Below are positions 35,593 through 44,295 of a DNA stretch of 64,000 nucleotides, piece by piece (positions within the stretch are counted from its first letter, which is position 1; each line of letters opens with the position of its first letter). The DNA is from an uncultured Collinsella sp. (GTDB lineage Bacteria > Actinomycetota > Coriobacteriia > Coriobacteriales > Coriobacteriaceae). The notes under the pieces are model-generated. The model made no database searches, was not told the origin of the DNA, and was given only the letters and a program-made list of their open reading frames with translations. Location: NCBI GenBank assembly GCA_947001705.1, contig CAMQHT010000005.1:12867-76866 (forward strand), read 5' to 3'. The translations under genes were made by a program, and so were the position numbers.

Positions 35593-35934
35593 CTACAGTG
35601 CGATGGCCTGCTGAACAGGAACGATCTTATCGAGTTCCGGTTCAATCCGCCTTTTCTCGGCCTCAAGGTCAAACGCCACCTGAGCGCGCAGCCAATAACC
35701 ATCCGTCAGGCCAAAATAACGGCAAAGACGGAGGTCGGTGTCGGCCGTCACGCGACGTTTTCCCAAGACAATCTGCCCGATACGCTGAGCCGGAATCCCG
35801 GTCTCCTTGGCGAGGCGATATTGAGAAATGCCCATAGGGACAAGAAACTCCTCTTTGAGAAGCTCACCAGGAGTCACCGGCGACAGCAAATCGGCCGAAG
35901 TCTCATCACTTGTGATAATCGACGGTTTCGACAT
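35593..35934 (-). CDS. higA: HigA-type antitoxin
   Basis: 113 residues with an XRE helix-turn-helix of the HigA/VapI form (TPGELLKEEFLVPMGISQYRLA, LGKRRVTADTDLRL, and the ending GLTDGYWLRAQVAFDLE). Start 35934 lies inside the 3' end of the toxin gene (29-base overlap), the usual toxin-first arrangement. It should neutralise HigB and repress the operon. Confidence 0.88.
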   Translation of the reverse strand: MSKPSIITSDETSADLLSPVTPGELLKEEFLVPMGISQYRLAKETGIPAQRIGQIVLGKRRVTADTDLRLCRYFGLTDGYWLRAQVAFDLEAEKRRIEPELDKIVPVQQAIAL

Positions 35935-36187
35935 TCCAAGCCATCTCCTGTCTCCACTCAAAACAGACCCGATAGCGCTCGTTAACACGGATGCTATATT
36001 GACCGGCACGATCGCCCTTCAAAGCTTCCAGGCGGTTGCCCGGTGGAACGCGAAGATCATCAAGCGAAGCACAAACCTGCAGTTGGCGAATCTTCCTCAA
36101 CGCAACACGCTCAAAGGGCACGAACCTCCTGACCCGCATACCCATGGCAAAGCGTTCGGTATCCTCATCTTTATACGATGCAATCAT
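35906..36187 (-). CDS. higB: HigB-type toxin (RelE/ParE fold)
   Basis: 93 residues with the family blocks LRKIRQLQVCASLDDLRVPPGNRLEALKGDR when split, and the C-terminal QYSIRVNERYRVCFEW motif holding the basic residues of ribosome-dependent mRNA endonucleases. First gene of the pair. Promoter and palindrome lie directly upstream. Confidence 0.87.
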   Translation of the reverse strand: MIASYKDEDTERFAMGMRVRRFVPFERVALRKIRQLQVCASLDDLRVPPGNRLEALKGDRAGQYSIRVNERYRVCFEWRQEMAWNVETVDYHK

Positions 36188-36198
36188 AGTATCGCCTT

Positions 36199-36244
36199 AC
36201 GTTAGTAACGTCAAACGTTTCTATAGACTTACATCTCTATTATA
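36199..36244 (-). promoter_or_regulatory. higBA promoter -10 and operator palindrome
   Basis: Minus-strand TATAAT at 36244-36239 with no good -35. The perfect palindrome ACGTTAGTAACGT (36199-36211) lies just downstream, 12 bases before the higB ATG, a fitting place for HigA autorepression. Confidence 0.5.
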
Positions 36245-36289
36245 TCGTACGTTTGTTCGTGTTTTCTAGAACAAATACTCCTCCACGCC

Positions 36290-37477
36290 TTAGTCAAGCA
36301 AAAGCAATCGTTTGTAGACATCGAGGCCTTTGAGTAGGATTTCCTCGTCGAAGAGCATGCTATCGGTATGCAGAGCGCTTGTGGCATAGGCTGGGCAGCC
36401 ATCAGCGTCGATCGGGTTTTCTTGTCCCTCTGGCACGCCCGTGCCCAGCAAGAAAAACACGCCCGGCAGATGGCGCTGATAGAACGCGAAATCCTCGGCG
36501 ATTAGCAGCGGCTCGTCCGCAAGTTGCAGCTCGGACAAGGCAGGCGCAATGTGGGCGAACAGCTCGGGGTCGTTATCGACCGGTGGATAGCCCTCGGCAA
36601 AATTGAGATCGTACGTGCAGCCCGTTGCGGTGCACGCCTCATCGAGCACACGGCGTACGCCCTCGCGCGCACGGTCGAACATGGAGTCCGTAAACACACG
36701 CAGGCTGCCGGCAACATGAGCCTCCCCCGCCACCGCATTGCAGACGGTGCCAGCCTGCAGCAGGCCGAACTTACCAATGCAGGGCTCGTCGGCACCCAAC
36801 TCGTCCATGAGCTCGCGCTCGGCAACCAAGAACTTGGCAGCCGCCAACGCCGCATCGTGCGACTCCTCGACCGGAACGCCATAAGTCTTAGCGATATGGA
36901 TGCTCGTTCCGTGAATATGAATGTGCGTCTCACTCGAACGCGCCAGCAACGGACCGGAGCAGCTCGCCAACGTGTTCGCAGGCAGGTCGGGCCATACGTG
37001 GAACCCGAAGATGCGGTCCGCCCCGTAGCGCTCAAACACCCCACTCTCACAAACTGTCTTGGCGCCACCGATCGTTTCCTCGGCCGGCTGAAACACAAAG
37101 AGCACGTTGCGCTTAATGGCGCCCGGCCGCTCACAGATCGTACGGTCGACAAAGGTTGCCGCCGCAAGCGCCATGGCCATGTGTCCATCGTGGCCGCAAG
37201 CATGCATCTTGCCGGGATGGGTCGAAGCGAACGCTGCCCCCGTTGCCTCGGCAATGGGCAGCGCATCCATATCGGCGCGAATCGCCGTGGCATGCACGGC
37301 ACCAACGCCAGCGTCGAAGAAAGCGCAGATGCAGCTGGGGCACGGATGGGTCACCTCGCAAGCGAGCGGCGCCAACACGCCCTCGATATAGGCGATAGTC
37401 TGCGGAAGATCGAAATCGAGCTCCGGAATGCGATGGAGATCGCGGCGATAGCGACGGAGTTCTTGGGGCTCGGTCAT
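36290..37477 (-). CDS. M20 family amidohydrolase, candidate N-acetyl-diaminopimelate deacetylase
   Basis: 395-residue zinc amidohydrolase. Metal-binding motifs are RADMDALP, MHACGHDGHM, and FQPAEETIGGA; the N-terminal RRDLHRIPELDFD matches hippurate/IAA-amino-acid hydrolases and Bacillus DapL. AAGGGA precedes ATG 37477. It diverges from the lysA/dapA-dapB-dapH operon, whose acetyltransferase needs a matching deacetylase; the family of DapL fits, so this role is plausible but other N-acyl amino acids are possible. Confidence 0.82.
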   Translation of the reverse strand: MTEPQELRRYRRDLHRIPELDFDLPQTIAYIEGVLAPLACEVTHPCPSCICAFFDAGVGAVHATAIRADMDALPIAEATGAAFASTHPGKMHACGHDGHMAMALAAATFVDRTICERPGAIKRNVLFVFQPAEETIGGAKTVCESGVFERYGADRIFGFHVWPDLPANTLASCSGPLLARSSETHIHIHGTSIHIAKTYGVPVEESHDAALAAAKFLVAERELMDELGADEPCIGKFGLLQAGTVCNAVAGEAHVAGSLRVFTDSMFDRAREGVRRVLDEACTATGCTYDLNFAEGYPPVDNDPELFAHIAPALSELQLADEPLLIAEDFAFYQRHLPGVFFLLGTGVPEGQENPIDADGCPAYATSALHTDSMLFDEEILLKGLDVYKRLLLLD

Positions 37478-37606
37478 AGAGAATCCCTTCGTGAGGCACA
37501 CCTGTTGCAACTTATTGTGATACAGGATTGTGGCACACATGTTTCCAGCATATCCCTGCATTTTTTAAACGTTATATACGAATACTCTTGTTTGGTAAAG
37601 TGCAAC

Positions 37607-37845
37607 GTGGTAGGGTCGTTACCACTTGATAGAGGCGCGGGCACGAAGAGCCGCGGGCGAGCCGGCAGGCTTTGACCCCGCGGGGAGGCGAAACCCGCCG
37701 AACTGGGTTTTTCGGGCACGAACAGCCTGGTGGGCCTGCGGGAAACACCCGCAGGACTGTCTGCAGCAATGCGGGAGCGCTATCCGGACATTGGGTCCGC
37801 GCTATGCGGATTCGATGCGCAGGTAGCGCCGTCTGGATAGCGAGG
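37607..37845 (+). promoter_or_regulatory. Lysine riboswitch (L box) and leader of lysA
   Basis: The aptamer spans about 37626-37765. It has the L-box marks GATAGAGGCGCG near the 5' end, GAGGCGAAACCCGCCGAACT in the middle and GCAGGACTGTC at the 3' end, with GC-rich paired elements between. Downstream the left arm CGCTATCC (about 37778-37786) can pair with GGATAGCG (37834-37841), which touches the lysA ribosome binding site. No T-run terminator is present, so control is probably at translation. Confidence 0.85.
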
Positions 37846-37855
37846 TTTACGGGAC

Positions 37856-40165
37856 ATGTCATTGACTCCCAACGAGGCATATGCGGCCAAGCAGCCGTTT
37901 GTGGACAAGGAGACGCTCGAGCATATCGTCGAGCAGTTCCCCACGCCGTTTCATCTATACGACGAGGCGGGCATCCGCCGCAACATGCAAGAAGTGCGCG
38001 ACGCCTTTGCATGGAACCCGGGCTTTAAGGAATACTTTGCCGTCAAGGCCAACCCCAACCCGGCGCTCATCTCCATTCTCAACGAATACGGCTGCGGCTG
38101 CGATTGCTCGAGCTATACCGAGCTCATGATCGCCCGCTCGCTGGGCATCACGGGACACGACATCATGTTCTCGTCCAACGACACGCCGGCGGCCGACTTT
38201 GAGCTCGCCGACAAGCTGGGCGCCATCGTCAACTTTGATGACATCAGCCACATTGAGTTCTTTGAGCGCGTTGCGGGGCCCATCCCCAAGACGGTCAGCT
38301 GCCGCTTTAATCCGGGTGGCCTGTTCCAGCTCTCCAATGGCATCATGGATAACCCCGGCGACTCCAAGTACGGCATGACCACCGAGCAGCTCTTCGAGGC
38401 CTTCCGCACGCTCAAGGCCAAGGGTGCCGAGGACTTTGGTATCCACGCATTCCTTGCCAGCAACACCGTCACCAACGACTACTACCCCAAGCTTGCGCGC
38501 ATCCTCTTTGAGCTTGCCGTGCGCCTGGAGCGCGAGACCGGCGCACACGTCGCCTTCATCAATCTGTCCGGCGGCATCGGCATCCCCTATCTGCCCGAGC
38601 AGCAGGCCAACGACATTCACGCCATCGGCGAGGGGGTGCACGCGGCATACGACGAGATCCTGGTTCCCGCCGGCATGGGCGATGTGGCGATTTGCACCGA
38701 GATGGGTCGCTTTATGATGGGCCCCTACGGCTGCCTGGTGACCAAGGCCATCCACGAAAAGCAGATCTACAAGGACTATATCGGCGTGGACGCAAGCGCC
38801 GTCGACCTCATTCGTCCCGCTATGTATGGTGCCTACCACCACATTACGGTGATGGGACAGCCGGGTGGCGCCGACAAGACCGCAGCACCGGTCACGAACA
38901 CGTATGACATCACGGGCAACTTGTGCGAGAACAACGATAAGTTCGCCATCGACCGCTCGCTGCCGCATATCGACATGGGCGACCTGCTTGTGATCCACGA
39001 TACCGGCGCGCATGGCTACTCCATGGGCTACAACTACAACGGACGCCTGCGCTCCGCCGAGGTCCTGCTGCGCCCCGATGGCTCGGCCGACCTCATCCGA
39101 CGCGCCGAGCGCCCGGTCGATTACTTTGCCACGCTCGACGTGCTGCCGTGCGGCCGAGAGTTGCTGGCCAAGTCGCGCGCCGAAAGTGCCCGCCGCCGCG
39201 CTCAGGACGAGCGCCTGGCCGTCGCCGCTCAGTGGAACAAACGCATCCAGATCGCGGAAGCGAAGGAGAAGAACATGGACATCCGCAATCTCGAGGGTTC
39301 AATCGTCGCCCTTGTCACGCCGTTTAAAAAGGACGGCAGTGTCGACTTTGACGCGCTCGAGCGCCTTATCGATTTCCACCTGCAAAATGGCACCGATGCC
39401 ATCCTCACCCTGGGCACCACCGGCGAGAGCGCCACGATGACCGACGACGAGGACAACTCCGTTGTCGCCGCGGTGGTCAAGCAGGTTGCAGGACGCGTCC
39501 CCGTCATTGCCGGCTCGGGCTCCAACTCCACGCAGACCATGCTCACCAAGTCGCTCACCTATCAGGGACTGGGCGCCGACGGCCTGCTGCTCATTACCCC
39601 CTACTACAACAAGTCCAACGAAGAGGGCATCTACCGGCACTTTAAGACCGTGGCCGACGCCGTGGACATCCCCTGCATCCTGTACAACATCCCCGGCCGC
39701 TGCGGCTGCGGCATCAGCGTGCACAACGTGGAGCGCTTGGCCGCGCACCCCAACATCATGGGCATCAAGGAGGCCTCGGGCAACGTCGCCTACGCAGCCA
39801 AGATCGCCCACCTGCTGTCCGATGACTTCCGCATGTACTCGGGCGAGGACGCCCTCACCGTGCCGCTCATGAGCCTGGGCGCCTCGGGCACCATCAGTGT
39901 GTGGGCCGATGTTCAGCCGCAGCTCGTGCACGACATGTGCCGCGCCTATCTGGACGGCGACGTAGCGCGCGCCCGCGATATCCAGATTGCCGGCCAGCCG
40001 CTCATCAATGCCCTCTTTAGCGAGGTCAACCCCATCCCCGTTAAGGAAGCGCTCGCTCAGATGGGCATGATCGAGGCAAACTACCGTATGCCGCTGTGCC
40101 CCATGGCCAACGACACACGTGCCGCACTTACCGATGCTCTGAAGGGAGCTGGTCTGCTTGATTAA
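37856..40165 (+). CDS. lysA: Diaminopimelate decarboxylase fused in frame to DapA
   Basis: 769-codon open frame. Residues 1 to about 450 are diaminopimelate decarboxylase (alanine racemase fold type III PLP enzyme): PLP lysine 64 in FAVKANPNPA, the glycine-rich SGGIGIPY, EMGRFMMGPYG and DTGAHGYSMGYNYN. No stop codon separates it from dihydrodipicolinate synthase, which begins at Met474. A ribosome binding site (GAAGGAG) and ATG lie at the junction, so the DapA part could be made separately, as part of a bifunctional protein, or both. It makes lysine from meso-DAP and is under the lysine riboswitch. Confidence 0.88.
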   Translation: MSLTPNEAYAAKQPFVDKETLEHIVEQFPTPFHLYDEAGIRRNMQEVRDAFAWNPGFKEYFAVKANPNPALISILNEYGCGCDCSSYTELMIARSLGITGHDIMFSSNDTPAADFELADKLGAIVNFDDISHIEFFERVAGPIPKTVSCRFNPGGLFQLSNGIMDNPGDSKYGMTTEQLFEAFRTLKAKGAEDFGIHAFLASNTVTNDYYPKLARILFELAVRLERETGAHVAFINLSGGIGIPYLPEQQANDIHAIGEGVHAAYDEILVPAGMGDVAICTEMGRFMMGPYGCLVTKAIHEKQIYKDYIGVDASAVDLIRPAMYGAYHHITVMGQPGGADKTAAPVTNTYDITGNLCENNDKFAIDRSLPHIDMGDLLVIHDTGAHGYSMGYNYNGRLRSAEVLLRPDGSADLIRRAERPVDYFATLDVLPCGRELLAKSRAESARRRAQDERLAVAAQWNKRIQIAEAKEKNMDIRNLEGSIVALVTPFKKDGSVDFDALERLIDFHLQNGTDAILTLGTTGESATMTDDEDNSVVAAVVKQVAGRVPVIAGSGSNSTQTMLTKSLTYQGLGADGLLLITPYYNKSNEEGIYRHFKTVADAVDIPCILYNIPGRCGCGISVHNVERLAAHPNIMGIKEASGNVAYAAKIAHLLSDDFRMYSGEDALTVPLMSLGASGTISVWADVQPQLVHDMCRAYLDGDVARARDIQIAGQPLINALFSEVNPIPVKEALAQMGMIEANYRMPLCPMANDTRAALTDALKGAGLLD
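39275..40165 (+). CDS. dapA: Dihydrodipicolinate synthase (internal start or C-terminal domain)
   Basis: 296 residues if translated from ATG 39275, which has GAAGGAG seven bases upstream. It condenses pyruvate and aspartate semialdehyde. Family marks: GTTGESATMTDDE, the tyrosine of LLITPYYNKS, YNIPGRCGCG and the Schiff-base lysine in IMGIKEASGN. It is in the same reading frame as lysA with no stop between. Its 3' end overlaps the dapB start by eight bases. Confidence 0.9.
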   Translation: MDIRNLEGSIVALVTPFKKDGSVDFDALERLIDFHLQNGTDAILTLGTTGESATMTDDEDNSVVAAVVKQVAGRVPVIAGSGSNSTQTMLTKSLTYQGLGADGLLLITPYYNKSNEEGIYRHFKTVADAVDIPCILYNIPGRCGCGISVHNVERLAAHPNIMGIKEASGNVAYAAKIAHLLSDDFRMYSGEDALTVPLMSLGASGTISVWADVQPQLVHDMCRAYLDGDVARARDIQIAGQPLINALFSEVNPIPVKEALAQMGMIEANYRMPLCPMANDTRAALTDALKGAGLLD

Positions 40166-40898
40166 GACCGTCATTATGGGAACGGGCCGCATGGGCTCGC
40201 TCATCCGTACTACCGCCGAAGGCATTATCGACGCCGCCGGGCAGCCCGTTTTTGATATCGTGGCCCAGATCGGTTTTGATCTGTCCGAGCTCGAGAGCGC
40301 CCCGGCAGCCGACGTCATCATCGACTTCTCGAACGTCGTGACCTTCGATGCCGTCGTCGCCTATGTCGAGTGCACGGGCGCGGCGTTGGTCTCGGGCACT
40401 ACAGGCTACACACCCGAGCAGATGGATCGCCTGCGCGAGCTGGGTCAGAACGCCCGCGTCATGCACTCCGGCAATTACTCCATCGGTATCGCAGCCCTGC
40501 GTCATCTGGTAGCACAGGCCACACGCGAGCTGCCCGGCTTTGACTGCGAAATCGTCGAGACGCACCATAACCAAAAGGTCGATGCCCCCAGCGGCACTGC
40601 CAAATTGCTGCTCGATGCCGTAGTCGAAACCGAGCCCGAGGCAGGCTACCACCCCGTCTATGGCCGCGAGGGCATGTGCGGAGCGCGCGACCCCAAGGAG
40701 ATCGGCATGCACTCGCTGCGCGGTGGCACTGTCGCCGGCGTGCACGAAGTGAGTTTCTTTGGCCAGGACGAAGAAGTCACGCTCACGCATCGCGCCACAA
40801 GCCGTCAGATCTTCGTCAACGGCGCCCTGGCAGCCGCGCAGAAGCTCGTCACCCGCGAGCACGGCTTCTATACGTTCGACCAGGTCATGTTTGCCTAA
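40158..40898 (+). CDS. dapB: Dihydrodipicolinate reductase
   Basis: 246 residues. The N-terminal dinucleotide-binding motif is GTGRMG; the catalytic region is THHNQKVDAPSGTAK, and SGTTGYTPEQ is a further conserved block. It starts with TTG at 40158, nine bases after AAGGGAG, overlapping dapA. Third activity of the lysine/DAP operon. Confidence 0.93.
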   Translation: MIKTVIMGTGRMGSLIRTTAEGIIDAAGQPVFDIVAQIGFDLSELESAPAADVIIDFSNVVTFDAVVAYVECTGAALVSGTTGYTPEQMDRLRELGQNARVMHSGNYSIGIAALRHLVAQATRELPGFDCEIVETHHNQKVDAPSGTAKLLLDAVVETEPEAGYHPVYGREGMCGARDPKEIGMHSLRGGTVAGVHEVSFFGQDEEVTLTHRATSRQIFVNGALAAAQKLVTREHGFYTFDQVMFA

Positions 40899-40937
40899 CC
40901 AGGTATCAACCGGATCCACCCAAAGGAGAGACAGCAA

Positions 40938-41657
40938 ATGAGCAATGCAGCCGAGATGGATGCCCAGGAGATTATCAACTACATCGCCACAGCGCCCAAA
41001 AAGACGCCCGTCAAACTGTACGTGCGCGAGAAGCCCGGCATGAAGGTCCAGTGGGGCAATGCGCACGTCTACGGCGGTCGTCGTGGCAAGACCGTCTTTG
41101 GTGACTGGGATGAGCTCAAAGCCATCCTTGATGCCAATGCCGATTCCATCGATTACTACGATGTGGAGAACGATTGCCGTAACTCCGCCGTGCCCATGCT
41201 CGACCTTAAGGGCATCAACGCCCGCATCGAGCCGGGCGCGATCATCCGTGACCGCGTCGAGATCGGCGATCGCGCCGTCATCATGATGGGTGCCATCATC
41301 AATATCGGCTCCGTCATCGGTGAGGGCTCCATGATCGACATGGGCGCCGTGCTGGGCGGCCGCGCCACAGTGGGCAAGAACTGCCACATCGGCGCTGGAA
41401 CCGTGTTGGCAGGCGTCGTTGAACCCGCAAGCGCCACGCCCGTCATCATCGAGGACGATGTCATGATCGGCGCCAACGCCGTGGTCCTGGAAGGCGTGCA
41501 CGTAGGCAAGGGCGCTGTCGTTGCCGCCGGCGCCGTGTGCGTCGAGGACGTCCCCGCTGGTGCCGTCGTGGCCGGTGTCCCCGCCCGCGTCATCAAGATG
41601 CGCGACGAGAAGACCGACAGCAAGACCGGACTCGAGGAAGATCTGCGTCAGCTGTAG
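40938..41657 (+). CDS. dapH: Tetrahydrodipicolinate N-acetyltransferase
   Basis: 239 residues. The N-terminal helical part (MDAQEIINYIATAPKKTPVK) matches DapH, and the rest is a left-handed beta helix of hexapeptide repeats (IGDRAVIMMGAIINIGSVIG). It acetylates tetrahydrodipicolinate, committing the operon to the N-acetyl branch. AAAGGAG precedes ATG 40938. Last gene of the operon. Confidence 0.93.
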   Translation: MSNAAEMDAQEIINYIATAPKKTPVKLYVREKPGMKVQWGNAHVYGGRRGKTVFGDWDELKAILDANADSIDYYDVENDCRNSAVPMLDLKGINARIEPGAIIRDRVEIGDRAVIMMGAIINIGSVIGEGSMIDMGAVLGGRATVGKNCHIGAGTVLAGVVEPASATPVIIEDDVMIGANAVVLEGVHVGKGAVVAAGAVCVEDVPAGAVVAGVPARVIKMRDEKTDSKTGLEEDLRQL

Positions 41658-41662
41658 GGTTG

Positions 41663-41796
41663 CGCGGGTTTACCAACCCGCGTAACAGCTCGACGCTGCA
41701 AACGCCCCAGAGCGGCAATCTGACGTTCAATCGTCGGGCATGACCAGAAGGTCAATGCCCTCCTCTTTCACGTCACCTTGCTCGCTCTGGGGCGTT
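41663..41796 (+). repeat. Composite structured repeat, family 2, copy C
   Basis: First a hairpin CGCGGGTT/AACCCGCG (41663-41682), then the linker GTAACAGCTCGACGCTGC, then a nested element with perfect 14-bp outer arms (41701-41714, 41783-41796). Inside are the family-2 motifs at 41717-41736 and 41760-41780, joined by TGACGT/ACGTCA, and an innermost stem GGCAT...GACC/GGTC...ATGCC. The hairpin and linker are shared with copy B. It begins six bases after the dapH stop. Confidence 0.8.
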
Positions 41797-41843
41797 TTCG
41801 CTGACTTATGCTCAACCTACGGCGCAATTCAATCCCAAGCAAA

Positions 41844-41885
41844 AAAGGCCGAAGCCCTCATCCGAGGCTTCGACCTTTGTTTTTC
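41844..41885. terminator. Terminator between dapH and the nucleoid protein gene
   Basis: 13-bp stem with one mismatch (41844-41856, 41866-41878), A-tract before and TTTGTTTTT after, usable from both sides. Confidence 0.75.
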
Positions 41886-41904
41886 TGCAGCGTCCAAGCG
41901 CAGT

Positions 41905-42918
41905 TTATCGATTCTCGATGCTGCCGATGTTTTTGAGCTCGATGGAGATGAGGCCGTTGGGTTCGTTGACGAACTCGATGTACTCGGAGTTCGAGCCCAT
42001 CTCGGCCGGAAAGCTGATCTCGATGCCCGTGTCGGTACGAATCTTGTGGTTGCGCACGGCCGCACGCTCGACCTGCTTGCGCTCCACGGGCACACGCTCG
42101 GGCACCTTCTCTTCGGTCAGCGCCGCACGTACGCTCTCCTTGATGACCGGTTCGTCCTCAAAGACCTCATCGACGATATCCCAAGGCGGAAGCTCCTCGT
42201 CATCCTCGACCTTCTCGGCAACGGCAGCCTTAACCTTAGCGAGCGCTACGGCCGTATTGGCACCGTGCTCCTCGGCGACTTCCTCGACCACACGCGTCAC
42301 GGTGTCGATGACCTCCTTGCCCGATACGCCCGTGTCGCACTGCAGCAGACCATCGGGGATAAGCATACGGTCCTCGCCGGCAATCTTGCGCTTCTTGTCC
42401 ACGTAGCCGATCTCCATGGTACTCGCGCGCACGATGGCATAGCTCGGCACCTTTTGCGAGGGGTTCGGCAGAATGGCGTAGTGGCGCGCGATGTCGTTGC
42501 GCACCTCTCCCTCCTCGCGGCCCACTTCGTGCATAAAAGCCTGCTTGGAGCCCAGCAGCATCACGGCAAACCAGCGGGCATCCTCATCGTCGTCAAAATC
42601 GGCCACGAGCACGTCGGTGGACTCGGCTTTCTCGGCTTTGGTGAGCTCGGAGGAGATAAACTCCGCAATCTGCTGCGACAGGTCCACGAACTCGCGCTCG
42701 CCAAAGAAGTAACCCTTGAGCTCGCCGCCAAACGCAGAGTTCTCGGCAAACGTGGCGCGTTTATTGTCGGCCGAGGTACGTGCGCGGCGCAGATGCGTGG
42801 TCACGAAGTTGCGCACGGTGCGGCTCTCGATATCGAGCTCGCGCTGGCTCATAACGTTGACGGCAGAGTCAAAGTCCAGGATATGCAGAATCGCGTGATT
42901 GATTTTCATATACGGCAT
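41905..42918 (-). CDS. Nucleoid-associated NdpA-like protein
   Basis: 337 residues with the N-terminal pattern INHAILHILDF and the C-terminal end YIEFVNEPNGLISIELKNIG seen in the nucleoid-associated NA37/YejK family. No catalytic motif. ATG 42918 or, three codons later, ATG 42909 could be the start. Confidence 0.75.
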   Translation of the reverse strand: MPYMKINHAILHILDFDSAVNVMSQRELDIESRTVRNFVTTHLRRARTSADNKRATFAENSAFGGELKGYFFGEREFVDLSQQIAEFISSELTKAEKAESTDVLVADFDDDEDARWFAVMLLGSKQAFMHEVGREEGEVRNDIARHYAILPNPSQKVPSYAIVRASTMEIGYVDKKRKIAGEDRMLIPDGLLQCDTGVSGKEVIDTVTRVVEEVAEEHGANTAVALAKVKAAVAEKVEDDEELPPWDIVDEVFEDEPVIKESVRAALTEEKVPERVPVERKQVERAAVRNHKIRTDTGIEISFPAEMGSNSEYIEFVNEPNGLISIELKNIGSIENR

Positions 42919-42983
42919 TCCGTTCTAGATCGATTTCGGCACGAACCAGTATAGCGGTCGAGCCCTCCCCGAGCGCATCGAAG

Positions 42984-43018
42984 ATTGGTACATCGGGGAC
43001 AGGTTGCTTTGCACCAAT
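42984..43018. repeat. Family-3 short repeat, copy 1
   Basis: 35-base unit with near-palindromic ends ATTGGTACA/TGCACCAAT around GGGGACAGGTTGCTT. A second copy in the same orientation is at 44199-44232; together they flank the DUF2974 gene. Confidence 0.65.
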
Positions 43019-43020
43019 GG

Positions 43021-44181
43021 CTAGCGCAGGAGCTCGGACTGCCAAGCCTCGAGCTGTTCTGCCAAACTCTTGCCGGCAGCGGGCATGTCGATCTGGGGTC
43101 GTTTGGGCAGCAGTGCGCATTTAAGGATTGCCACGATGGTCTGCGAGACAAAGCGTCGCGTATCCTTGTCAAAGCCTTGTGCAGCCTGGAGCATCACGGG
43201 CAGGCTCTCGCGCAGATTCCCAGCGATATCCGCAAACCGCTCAGCACCCGTAGCCTCAAACACGGAGAACAATGCATCTACAAAACGCTCGCGCTCGGCA
43301 GGCCCCACTGCAAGCAGCATCTCGCGAATGGAGCCATCAACGTATCGAGCACCGGCGGACAGGCGCTCACAGTACACGAAGTCGCGACCATCAACCACCC
43401 AGCTAAAGGGATTGTGCTGCAGCAGGCTGAACTCGGTGCTCTCAACGATGGCATAGTCCTCCTGTGTCTCGAACATCATGCCAAAGATCGACGACCGAGG
43501 TAGCGTCTTATCGATGCGGCCGGAAAGATCGGCAAAGGCGTTGCCGTTCAGAAACTCCTCGACGAAGCCAGGACCATCATGGGAATACACCCGTTCGATT
43601 CGCTCACGGGCGACATCGGAGCACATCGCCGCACCGTACACCGCAAGGTTTCCACCCTTGGAATGACCTCCGCACAAAAGCGGCCCGTCAATCGCATCCG
43701 CCGCCTCGTCCACATAGCGCGCCGCGGATTCCTGGGCCGGCACAGGACACCGGAACGCCATGTTAAAGTCCTCTTTCCAGCCCACAATCGTACTGTCGGT
43801 CCCCCGGAAGGAAAGATAGCTAAACCCCGCCGGAAACCGGAACGCCATGGCTGCAAACTGCTCTGTCGCCACCACATCGCTCACGGCACGATAGCCGCAA
43901 ACGTGCACGCCACGGTAGCGAGGGCTTGCTGCCACGGCCTCCAACAAGGCCCTGCTCCCCTCTGGATCCCACAGGTCGCCAATCATGTCCCAGTAGCACT
44001 CGGCACGCAGCAGCTCGCGTACGTCTAGGCCCTGCCAGTTCGTCAGCTCCGCCATATCACCCGGCAAACGCAAATAGGACAACCACGCAAAGACCAGGCT
44101 ATCCACCGCGCAGAACGGCCGTTCCTCAAACGGATAAAACGCCGTCTGGGCATAGGTCAAAAAATTAGGCGAATCCGACAT
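43021..44181 (-). CDS. DUF2974 (Mbeg1-like) alpha/beta hydrolase
   Basis: 386 residues. The lipase-like nucleophile elbow GGHSKGGNLAVYGA and the FRGTDSTIVGWKEDF block identify the DUF2974 family, predicted serine hydrolases. The N-terminal FLTYAQTAFYPF is also typical. No signal peptide. Flanked on both sides by copies of a short repeat. Confidence 0.85.
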   Translation of the reverse strand: MSDSPNFLTYAQTAFYPFEERPFCAVDSLVFAWLSYLRLPGDMAELTNWQGLDVRELLRAECYWDMIGDLWDPEGSRALLEAVAASPRYRGVHVCGYRAVSDVVATEQFAAMAFRFPAGFSYLSFRGTDSTIVGWKEDFNMAFRCPVPAQESAARYVDEAADAIDGPLLCGGHSKGGNLAVYGAAMCSDVARERIERVYSHDGPGFVEEFLNGNAFADLSGRIDKTLPRSSIFGMMFETQEDYAIVESTEFSLLQHNPFSWVVDGRDFVYCERLSAGARYVDGSIREMLLAVGPAERERFVDALFSVFEATGAERFADIAGNLRESLPVMLQAAQGFDKDTRRFVSQTIVAILKCALLPKRPQIDMPAAGKSLAEQLEAWQSELLR

Positions 44182-44198
44182 GGCCCTCCCGTCAACTA

Positions 44199-44232
44199 TG
44201 GTGCATTGGGGTCAGGTTACTTTGCACCAAAA
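44199..44232. repeat. Family-3 short repeat, copy 2
   Basis: ATGGTGCATTGGGGTCAGG followed by TTACTTTGCACCAA when read on; same orientation and about 80 percent identity to copy 1, 17 bases upstream of the DUF2974 ATG. Confidence 0.65.
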
Positions 44233-44263
44233 AGGCGCCCGGGCCGTGTGGGCTCGGACGCCT
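44232..44263 (-). terminator. Terminator after ldh
   Basis: 14-bp imperfect stem (44232-44245 with 44250-44263) followed by TTTTT on the minus strand. Confidence 0.7.
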
Positions 44264-44295
44264 TCATTGTAGCTTTTCGCTTTAGCGAGCTTGAT

